From NCBI GenBank assembly GCA_035310015.1, contig DATGEO010000171.1, positions 1 through 55,189 of the forward strand: a DNA stretch of 55,189 nucleotides, in the 5' to 3' direction. The notes below the pieces were generated by a model that saw only the letters and a program-made list of their open reading frames with translations, was not told the DNA's origin and ran no database searches. Of this stretch, positions 48,761-55,189 are shown one piece after another (position 1 is the stretch's first letter; each line of letters starts with the position of its first letter). The position numbers and the translations under genes are program-made. Source of the DNA: DATGEO01 sp035310015. Lineage in GTDB: Bacteria; Chloroflexota; Dormibacteria; Dormibacterales; Dormibacteraceae.

Positions 48761-50842
48761 GTGACCTCCAACTTTCGTGTCGACGCACCCTTCAAACCGG
48801 CGGGCGACCAGCCCCAGGCGATCGAGCAGCTCGTCGAAGGCGTGCGCTCGGGCCTGAGCCAGCAGGTCCTCCTGGGCGTGACCGGGAGCGGCAAGACGAA
48901 CGTCATGGCCTGGGCGGTGGAGCAGCTGCAGCGGCCGGTCCTGGTCCTGAGCCCGAACAAGACGCTGGCGGCTCAGCTCTGCGCCGAGTTCCGGAGGCTC
49001 TTGCCGGACAACGCCGTCGAATACTTCGTGAGCTACTACGACTACTACCAGCCCGAGGCGTACATCGCGCGCACGGACACGTACATAGAAAAGGACTCGA
49101 GCCGCAACGAGGAGATCGACCGCATGCGGCACTCGACGACGACCGCGCTGCTCACGCGGCGCGACGTGCTGGTCGTGGCCAGCGTCAGCTGCATCTACGG
49201 CATCGGATCGGTCGAGGACTACATGGGCGAGTCCCTGCACGTCGAGAAGGGGTCGTCGATCCGCCGTGAGGTCTTTCTGCGCAAGCTCACGGAGATGCTG
49301 TACGAGCGCAACGATTACGACCTCGCGCGCCTGCGCTTCCGCGTGCGCGGTGACGTCGTCGACCTGGTTCCCGCCAACGAGGAGAAGGTGTATCGGGTCG
49401 AGTTCTTCGGCGATGAGATCGAGCGCATCCAGGAGCTGGACGCGGTGACCGGCGAGATCCTGGGCACGCGCGACGAGTTCACCGTCTTCCCGGCGTCGCA
49501 CTACGTGACCCCCGCGGACAAGCTGCGCCTGGCGATCACCGACGTCGAGGCCGAGCTCGAGGAGCGGTGCAAGTGGTTCGAGGACCACGGCCGGCTGCTC
49601 GAGGCTCAGCGGCTGCGCCAGCGCACGAACTTCGACATGGAGATGCTGCGCGAGACCGGCACGTGCGCCGGCATCGAGAACTACTCGCGCCACCTGACGC
49701 GCCGCCAGCCAGGCGAGGCGCCTTACACGCTGATGGACTTCCTGCCCGACGACACGCTGATCTTCGTCGACGAGTCACACGTCGCGGTGCCGCAGATCGG
49801 CGGCATGCTCGGCGGTGACCGCTCGCGCAAAGCCGCGCTGGTCGAGTACGGCTTCCGGCTGCCGAGCGCGTTCGACAACCGGCCGCTCAGCTTCGAGGAG
49901 TGGGAGGAGCGCGCGCGCAACGTGGTCTACGTCTCGGCGACGCCGGGCGAGTACGAGATGCGCCGCTCGCAGCGCACTGCCGAGATGCTCGTGCGTCCGA
50001 CCGGCCTCGTCGACCCGACGGTCGAGGTCCGCCCGACCGCGGGACAGATCGACGACCTGCTGGCGGAGGTGAAGAAGCGCACCGAGCTGGGGCATCGTTC
50101 GCTGGTCACGACGCTCACCAAGCGCTTCGCCGAAGACCTGGCCGACTATCTGCGCGAGTACGGCGTCAAGGTTCGCTACCTGCACTCCGAGCTCGACGCC
50201 ATGGAGCGCATCGATGTGCTGCGCGACCTGCGCACCGGCGCGGTCGACGTCGTGGTCGGCATCAACCTGCTGCGCGAGGGCCTCGACCTGCCCGAGGTCG
50301 CGTTCATCGGCATCCTCGACGCGGACAAGGAGGGCTACCTTCGCGCCTACCGGTCGTTCATCCAGATCATCGGCCGCGCGGCGCGCAACGTCGACGGCCA
50401 TGTCGTCATGTACGCCGACAAGATCACCGACTCGATGCGCATGGCGCTCGACGAAACCGACCGCCGGCGCAACAGGCAGATCGCCTACAACGCCGAGCAC
50501 GGCATCACGCCGGAGACCGTGAAGAAGGCGATCTATGCGCTGGAGATAAACGAGAAGGACCTGCAGGCGGACGCTGTCGAGCTGATGGCCGGCGCCGGGG
50601 TGCCGAGGGAGGACCTGCTCGCGATCGTCCGTGACCTCGAGAAGGAGATGCGGCGACTGTCGAAGGAGCTGCAGTTCGAGGACGCGGCGAGGGTCCGCGA
50701 CCGGATCATCCTGCTGCGCAAGCGGCTGGCGGGCGACGAGGTCGTCTCCGAGGACGACCGCGACGTCGCGCTCGCCATCGCCGCCGCGCCGAAGCAGAAG
50801 ACGATGGTCCGCAACTGGAGGAAGTCACGTCGCGGCCCTTGA
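48761..50842 (+). CDS. uvrB: excinuclease ABC subunit B
   Basis: This 693-residue helicase-like protein has GVTGSGKTNVMAWAVEQLQR (Walker A), the beta-hairpin region YFVSYYDYYQPEAYIARTDT, DESHVAVPQIGGM (DExH box), VGINLLREGLDLPEVAFIGI, and QIIGRAARN. The C-terminal UVR domain (KEMRRLSKELQFEDAARVRD) binds UvrC. It is loaded by UvrA at damaged DNA. The start is GTG; the usual M-x-x-F-R-x-x-x-P-F follows. An R1 element separates it from the thioesterase genes. Confidence 0.96.
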   Translation: MTSNFRVDAPFKPAGDQPQAIEQLVEGVRSGLSQQVLLGVTGSGKTNVMAWAVEQLQRPVLVLSPNKTLAAQLCAEFRRLLPDNAVEYFVSYYDYYQPEAYIARTDTYIEKDSSRNEEIDRMRHSTTTALLTRRDVLVVASVSCIYGIGSVEDYMGESLHVEKGSSIRREVFLRKLTEMLYERNDYDLARLRFRVRGDVVDLVPANEEKVYRVEFFGDEIERIQELDAVTGEILGTRDEFTVFPASHYVTPADKLRLAITDVEAELEERCKWFEDHGRLLEAQRLRQRTNFDMEMLRETGTCAGIENYSRHLTRRQPGEAPYTLMDFLPDDTLIFVDESHVAVPQIGGMLGGDRSRKAALVEYGFRLPSAFDNRPLSFEEWEERARNVVYVSATPGEYEMRRSQRTAEMLVRPTGLVDPTVEVRPTAGQIDDLLAEVKKRTELGHRSLVTTLTKRFAEDLADYLREYGVKVRYLHSELDAMERIDVLRDLRTGAVDVVVGINLLREGLDLPEVAFIGILDADKEGYLRAYRSFIQIIGRAARNVDGHVVMYADKITDSMRMALDETDRRRNRQIAYNAEHGITPETVKKAIYALEINEKDLQADAVELMAGAGVPREDLLAIVRDLEKEMRRLSKELQFEDAARVRDRIILLRKRLAGDEVVSEDDRDVALAIAAAPKQKTMVRNWRKSRRGP

Positions 50843-50851
50843 GCCTGAAGT

Positions 50852-50913
50852 CCGCTTTTGTGCGCATTGGCGGGGAATTCCGCCCTGCAAGGCTGTGTTT
50901 GTGCGCAATCGCG
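50852..50913. repeat. R1 intergenic element, copy 4 (two units, 41-nt period)
   Basis: The units are CCGCTTTTGTGCGCATTGGC (50852) and GTGTTTGTGCGCAATCGCGG (50895). The aligned core positions 50856 and 50897 are 41 bases apart. The linker GGCGGGGAATTCCGCC is a hairpin. It begins 9 bases after the uvrB stop. Confidence 0.9.
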
Positions 50914-50927
50914 GAGATCGCGCGCGG

Positions 50928-51362
50928 GTGAAGAACGCGCGACGGGCGGCCGAGCTCGTCGGCGGCGGGTTCGACGGGCGCAACGGGTGGATGCAGCTCC
51001 TCGGGGCGCGCATCGCCGAGGCGGAGCCCGGCCGCGTGGTGCTCGAGCTCGAGGCCGGACCGCAGCACCGCCAGGGCGCGGGAGTGGTGCAGGGTGGCGT
51101 GATCACCCAGATCGCGGACGCCGCGATGGGCATGTCGCTCGCGACGCTGCAGGAGGATCGGATGTGGAACACCACGATCGAGCTCAAGATCAACTTCCTC
51201 CGGCCGGTGGTCGAGGGCCGGCTGCGCGCGGTGGGCCGGGTGGTGGAGATCAAGCAGTCGCTGCTCTTCGGCGAGGCCGACGTCTTCGACTTCGAGGGCA
51301 GGCTGATCGCCACCGCCTCCTCGACCTGCATGGCGGTGCCGGAGGGCGAAGGACGTGTCTGA
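50928..51362 (+). CDS. PaaI-type hotdog thioesterase, first of a tandem pair
   Basis: This 144-residue hotdog protein has the PaaI core QGAGVVQGGVITQIADAAMG with the G-G-V-I and Asp positions, and a strand T-I-E-L-K-I-N-F-L-R-P. It would hydrolyse acyl- or aroyl-CoA to free CoA. The usual H-G-G is Q-G-G here, which may change activity. GTG 50928 is chosen because homology begins there. It overlaps the second thioesterase by 8 bases. Confidence 0.82.
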   Translation: MKNARRAAELVGGGFDGRNGWMQLLGARIAEAEPGRVVLELEAGPQHRQGAGVVQGGVITQIADAAMGMSLATLQEDRMWNTTIELKINFLRPVVEGRLRAVGRVVEIKQSLLFGEADVFDFEGRLIATASSTCMAVPEGEGRV

Positions 51363-51756
51363 GGCGAAGGAGGCGTCGGTCTCCCGGGCGTGGGAATGGC
51401 TCGGCCTCGGGCTCGTGGAGACCGCCGAGGGGACGGCCACGGTGGAGATGACCCCCACGGAAGACATGGCCAACCACTCCGGTTTCGTGCACGGTGGCAT
51501 GATCAGTGCCCTGGCCGATTCGGCGATGGGCCGGTCGCTCCGCACCGTGACGCCGGGCGTGGTGCGGGCGATGAGCTTCGACCTGAAGGTCAACTTCATC
51601 AACGCGGCGAAGGTCGGCGAGAGGCTGCGCGCGACCGGGCGCGTCGTCCACGCGGGCCGGCGCACGATGGTGGCGCACTGCCGCGTGGAAGGCAGGGACG
51701 GGCGGCTGGTCGCCACCGCGAGCGGAACGTTTGCAGTCACGAGAGAGAAGGAATAA
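51355..51756 (+). CDS. PaaI-type hotdog thioesterase, second of a tandem pair
   Basis: This 133-residue hotdog protein has HSGFVHGGMISALADSAMGR, the canonical H-G-G...D of PaaI thioesterases, plus SFDLKVNFINAAKVGERLRA. It starts at GTG inside the end of the previous gene. The pair may form a mixed tetramer in which only one chain has the usual His. They sit between uvrB and uvrA with no obvious link to repair, and fit the CoA-ester theme. Confidence 0.85.
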   Translation: MSEAKEASVSRAWEWLGLGLVETAEGTATVEMTPTEDMANHSGFVHGGMISALADSAMGRSLRTVTPGVVRAMSFDLKVNFINAAKVGERLRATGRVVHAGRRTMVAHCRVEGRDGRLVATASGTFAVTREKE

Positions 51757-51768
51757 CCCAGAGTCCCA

Positions 51769-54696
51769 ATGGCCCCGACTGACCAGATAACGATTCGCGG
51801 CGCGCGCGAGCACAACCTCAAGAACGTCACCCTGTCGATCCCGCGCGACAAGCTCGTCGTCTTCACGGGCCTCTCGGGCTCGGGGAAGTCGTCGCTCGCC
51901 TTCGACACGATCTACGCGGAGGGCCAGCGGCGGTACGTCGAGTCACTGTCCGCTTACGCCCGCCAGTTCCTCGGCCAGATGGAGAAGCCAGACGTCGACG
52001 TGATCGAAGGGCTTTCGCCGGCGATCTCCATCGACCAGAAAGGCACGTCGAAGAACCCGAGGTCGACCGTCGGAACCGTCACCGAGGTGTACGACTACCT
52101 GCGCCTTCTCTACGCGCGGGTCGGCCATCCGCACTGCCCGGTCTGCGGCCGGGAGGTGCGGCGGCAGACGGTCGAGCAGATGGCGGACCAGGTCGAGAAG
52201 CTGCCGAAGGGCACGCGGATCATGGTCCTCGGGCCGGTCGTGAAGGGCCGCAAGGGCGAGTACCGATCGCTGATCGAGGACGTGCGCAAGTCGGGTTTCG
52301 TCCGCGTGCGCGTCGACGGAAGCCTGTACGAGATCGGCGAGCAGATCCCCATGGACAAGAACAAGAAGCACGACGTGCAGGTCGTGGTCGACCGGATCGC
52401 CGTGGGGCCGGAGCAGCGGACGCGGCTCGTGGATTCGATCGAAACCGCTGCGAGGCTGGGGAGCGGGTCGGTGATCATCGTCCCAGTCGATGCAAGGGCG
52501 AGCGAAGAGATCCAGATGTCGCAGGACTACGCGTGCCCGTACGACGGCACGAGCGTGCCCGAGCCGGAGCCGCGCAACTTCTCGTTCAACAGCCCGCACG
52601 GCGCGTGTCCGGCGTGCACCGGCATCGGCTCGCAGCTGGTCGTCGACGGCGACCTCGTCGTGCCGGACCCATCGCTTTCGTTGAACGAAGGCACGATCGC
52701 AGCCTGGAGCAAATCGCAGTTCTTCTACCCCGAGCTGCTCGAGACCGTCAGCCGGTACTTCGGCATCGACATGGACAAGCCCTGGTCGAAGCTGCCGAAG
52801 CAGCAGCGCGATGTGCTGCTGAACGGCACCGGCGACAGGAAGATCAAGTTCGGGTATCGCAACCAGTACGGACACGAGCGCTGGTACGAGGCGCCGTTCG
52901 AGGGCGTGGTCGCGAACCTGCAGCGCCGCTACGAGGAGACGCAGTCCGAGTACCTGAAGCAGGAGCTCGAGCGCTACATGTCGGACAAGCCGTGCCCGGC
53001 CTGCAAGGGGCGGAGGCTCAAGCCCGAGTCGCTGGCGGTGACCGTGGACGGCCGCAACATCGCCCAGGTTTGCGAGCTCTCGGTGAGCGGTGCGATCGAG
53101 TTCTTCAAGAGCATGACCGGCAGCGAGCGGGAGCTGATCATCGCCCGGGGCATCCTCAAGGAGATCCTCGAGCGCCTGCAGTTCATGATCGACGTCGGCC
53201 TCGAGTACCTGACCGTCGACCGCGCGGCCAACACCCTGTCCGGCGGCGAATCGCAGCGCATCCGCCTGGCGACCCAGATCGGCTCGAAGCTGATGGGCGT
53301 CCTGTACATCCTCGACGAGCCGTCGATCGGCCTGCACCAGCGGGACAACCGGCGGCTGATCAACACGCTCCTCCGGCTGCGCGACCTGGGCAACACCCTG
53401 ATCGTGGTCGAGCACGACGAGGAGACGATCCGCTCCGCCGATTACATGGTCGACATCGGCCCGGCGGCCGGCGAGCATGGCGGCGAGATCATCGCCGCCG
53501 GACCGGTCGACGAGGTGATCAACAACCCGAACTCGCTGACCGGCGCCTACCTGCGCGGCGACCGGGAGATCCCGCTGCCGCGCAAGCGAAGGACAGGAAA
53601 CGGCAAGAAGCTCGTGATCCGCGGCGCGAAGGCGAACAACCTGAAGAACATCGACGTCGCGATCCCGCTGGGCACGTTCACCGCGGTCAGCGGCGTGAGC
53701 GGGTCGGGCAAGTCCTCGCTGGTCACCGACATCCTCAGCCGGCGGGTCGCGCAGTACTTCTACAGGGCCAAGGACAAGCCGGGCGAGCATCGCGTGGTCG
53801 AGGGTCTGGACAACCTCGACAAGGCGATCGACATCGACCAGTCGCCGATCGGCCGCACGCCACGCTCGAACCCGGCGACGTACACCGGCATGTTCACGTA
53901 CATGCGCGATCTGTTCGCGTCACTGCCCGAGGCGAAGATGCGCGGCTACAAAGCCGGCCGCTTCAGCTTCAACGTCAAAGGCGGCCGGTGCGAGGCGTGC
54001 CAGGGTGACGGCATCATCCAGATCGAGATGCACTTCCTCCCCGACGTGTACGTACCCTGCGAGGTTTGCCATGGCACGCGGTACTCGCGCGAGGTGCAGG
54101 AGGTCAAGTTCCGCGGGCATTCGATCTCCGACGTGCTCGAGCTGACCGTCGACGAGGCGCTCGAGGTGTTCGAGAACGTGCCGCGCATCCGCGTCAAGCT
54201 GAAGACGCTGCACGATGTCGGTCTCGGCTACATCCGGCTCGGGCAGCCGGCGACGCAGCTGTCGGGCGGCGAGGCGCAGCGCGTGAAGCTGTCGGCCGAG
54301 CTGTCGCGGCGAGACACGGGCCGCACCCTGTACCTCCTCGACGAGCCGACCACCGGCCTGCACTACGCCGACGTCGAGCGGCTGCTGCAGGTTCTGCACC
54401 GGCTGGTCGACCACGGCAACACCGTGGTCGTGATCGAGCACAACCTCGACGTGCTGAAGACCGCCGACTGGCTCGTCGACCTCGGGCCCGAGGGCGGCGA
54501 GAAGGGCGGCCACATCATCGCCGAGGGCACGCCCGAGCAGCTGGCGGCGGATCCGAGCTCTTCGACCGGCCAGTTCCTGAAGCCGGTGCTGGATCGGGGC
54601 CGCAAACCCGAGCGGGCGGCGGCGAAGAGCAACGGCTCGGTGCGCTCCCGGCGCGGCGGTGGCGCGGCGTCGCGGCATCGCGTGGCCGTCGGCTGA
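51769..54696 (+). CDS. uvrA: excinuclease ABC subunit A
   Basis: This 975-residue double ABC ATPase has GLSGSGKSSLAFDTIYAEGQ (Walker A1), LSGGESQRIRLATQIGS (signature 1), GVSGSGKSSLVTDIL (Walker A2), a zinc module CEACQGDGIIQIEMHFLPDV with CEVC, and LSGGEAQRVKLSAELSR (signature 2). The first zinc module reads C-P-Y-D followed by GACPAC, so one of the four usual cysteines is Asp. It finds bulky DNA lesions and loads UvrB. A Lys/Arg-rich C-terminal tail follows. ATG start 12 bases after the thioesterase stop. Confidence 0.96.
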   Translation: MAPTDQITIRGAREHNLKNVTLSIPRDKLVVFTGLSGSGKSSLAFDTIYAEGQRRYVESLSAYARQFLGQMEKPDVDVIEGLSPAISIDQKGTSKNPRSTVGTVTEVYDYLRLLYARVGHPHCPVCGREVRRQTVEQMADQVEKLPKGTRIMVLGPVVKGRKGEYRSLIEDVRKSGFVRVRVDGSLYEIGEQIPMDKNKKHDVQVVVDRIAVGPEQRTRLVDSIETAARLGSGSVIIVPVDARASEEIQMSQDYACPYDGTSVPEPEPRNFSFNSPHGACPACTGIGSQLVVDGDLVVPDPSLSLNEGTIAAWSKSQFFYPELLETVSRYFGIDMDKPWSKLPKQQRDVLLNGTGDRKIKFGYRNQYGHERWYEAPFEGVVANLQRRYEETQSEYLKQELERYMSDKPCPACKGRRLKPESLAVTVDGRNIAQVCELSVSGAIEFFKSMTGSERELIIARGILKEILERLQFMIDVGLEYLTVDRAANTLSGGESQRIRLATQIGSKLMGVLYILDEPSIGLHQRDNRRLINTLLRLRDLGNTLIVVEHDEETIRSADYMVDIGPAAGEHGGEIIAAGPVDEVINNPNSLTGAYLRGDREIPLPRKRRTGNGKKLVIRGAKANNLKNIDVAIPLGTFTAVSGVSGSGKSSLVTDILSRRVAQYFYRAKDKPGEHRVVEGLDNLDKAIDIDQSPIGRTPRSNPATYTGMFTYMRDLFASLPEAKMRGYKAGRFSFNVKGGRCEACQGDGIIQIEMHFLPDVYVPCEVCHGTRYSREVQEVKFRGHSISDVLELTVDEALEVFENVPRIRVKLKTLHDVGLGYIRLGQPATQLSGGEAQRVKLSAELSRRDTGRTLYLLDEPTTGLHYADVERLLQVLHRLVDHGNTVVVIEHNLDVLKTADWLVDLGPEGGEKGGHIIAEGTPEQLAADPSSSTGQFLKPVLDRGRKPERAAAKSNGSVRSRRGGGAASRHRVAVG

Positions 54697-55189
54697 CCAC
54701 AGCCGCGCGCGCCTCGTCCGCCGGCGGCTACGGCGCACTGCTGCGGGCGCCGGGTTTTGCGCGTATGTACGCCGGGCTGGTGCTCGGCCGCATCGGCGGC
54801 CAGATGGTCGCCGTCGCGCTGGTCCTCTTCGTGCTCGCGCGCTACCACTCGCCGCAGCTCGCCGGGGTCACGGCCTTCCTGACGATCTTTCCCGGGCTGG
54901 TCGTCTCGCCGCTGGCCGGCGCGCTGCTCGACCGCCATGGGCGGACGCGGCTCGTGGTGCTCGACTACGCGATCGCCGCGGTCTCGGTCGGGCTGATCGG
55001 CCTCCTGTCGGCGGAGCGTCTGCTTCCGGCCCCGCTGCTGCTGGCGATCGTCGGCGTCGCCTCGCTGACCAACCCGCTCAGCAGCACCGGCGCCCGCTCG
55101 CTCTTCCCGGTGCTCGCGCCGCCCGCCCTCTGGGAGCGCGCCAACGCCCTCGACAGCAGCAGCTACGTGTTCTCGACCCTCGTCGGCGC
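54693..55189 (+). CDS. MFS transporter, 5' part only
   Basis: The frame runs to the window end. It reads Y-G-A-L-L-R-A-P-G-F-A-R-M-Y-A-G-L-V, then VLFVLARYHSPQLAGVTAFL, FPGLVVSPLAGALLDRHGRT and ERANALDSSSYVFSTLVG: an MFS-type exporter with the loop D-R-x-G-R between helices 2 and 3. The first in-frame ATG (54765) is inside helix 1. No ATG, GTG or TTG lies upstream; a CTG (54693) overlapping the uvrA stop is the only near-cognate start I see. Confidence 0.72.
   Translation, partial: MTTAARASSAGGYGALLRAPGFARMYAGLVLGRIGGQMVAVALVLFVLARYHSPQLAGVTAFLTIFPGLVVSPLAGALLDRHGRTRLVVLDYAIAAVSVGLIGLLSAERLLPAPLLLAIVGVASLTNPLSSTGARSLFPVLAPPALWERANALDSSSYVFSTLVG

Overview
The window is a GC-rich, gene-dense, insertion-sequence-free bacterial chromosome segment. 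No stretch longer than about 300 bases lacks a gene or RNA. GTG and TTG starts, TANNNT-type -10 boxes a few bases before start codons, a deazaflavin (F420-type) oxidoreductase, menaquinone-type genes, bS21 and an isolated 5S rRNA gene fit a Chloroflexota/Dormibacterota-like Terrabacterium better than a typical actinomycete. This placement is inference, without a marker-gene tree.

Layout. 1-1437: 3' end of tRNA-Thr, a COG4280-like membrane protein with a small coupled partner, and an F420-type oxidoreductase. 1482-7666: glycan block: a three-gene unit led by a double-anchored GH2 hydrolase, divergent from a BcsA-like processive GT2, followed by a GT4. 7772-8368: VOC-domain remnant, lone 5S rRNA with its own promoter and terminator, rpsU. 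8413-11629: flippase, GT2, HtpX. 11746-14772: large fusion of a nucleotide-transporter-like domain, HEAT repeats and a cyclic-nucleotide-binding domain. 14762-17444: xseB, xseA, moaA. 17508-21017: enoyl-CoA hydratase, PaaG-like isomerase, thiolase with an in-frame amber codon, ubiE/menG. 21112-23663: YjbQ/polyprenyl-synthase fusion, small prenyl-synthase-like protein, TetR. 23765-28493 (minus): HAD protein, three-subunit 4-hydroxybenzoyl-CoA-reductase-type molybdenum hydroxylase and an overlapping Flp pilin. 28550-32007: aroC, two CoA-transferase subunits, secreted protein. 32010-35989: rsgA with a candidate leader peptide, crotonase, aldehyde dehydrogenase, DksA-like protein. 36087-40255: lipoprotein, SCP2, MBL hydrolase, DegV, MgtC-like, bifunctional nuclease. 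40349-55189: polA, mutM, PAP2, cutA, ABC transporter, moeA, CsbD, uvrB, two PaaI thioesterases, uvrA and the start of an MFS gene.

How the genes fit together. CoA-ester chemistry recurs (three crotonases, thiolase, CoA-transferase, Mo-hydroxylase, SCP2, two hotdog thioesterases), suggesting catabolism of aromatic or branched carboxylic acids. moaA and moeA supply molybdenum cofactor. xseAB, polA, mutM, uvrB and uvrA form a spread-out DNA-repair set. The prenyl synthase, its small partner and ubiE resemble the hepS-menG-hepT menaquinone neighbourhood of Bacillus.

The least explained signal is non-coding. Four intergenic elements (R1, core TTTGTGCRCA) each carry two units, exactly 41 nt apart in three of them, and each sits just after the stop codon of a plus-strand gene. 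Two elements of a second family (R2, palindromic core CGAGAGCCGGCTCTCG) carry units exactly 42 nt apart. A third, REP-like family (R3) lies next to start codons. A perfect hairpin is also inserted in frame in mutM.
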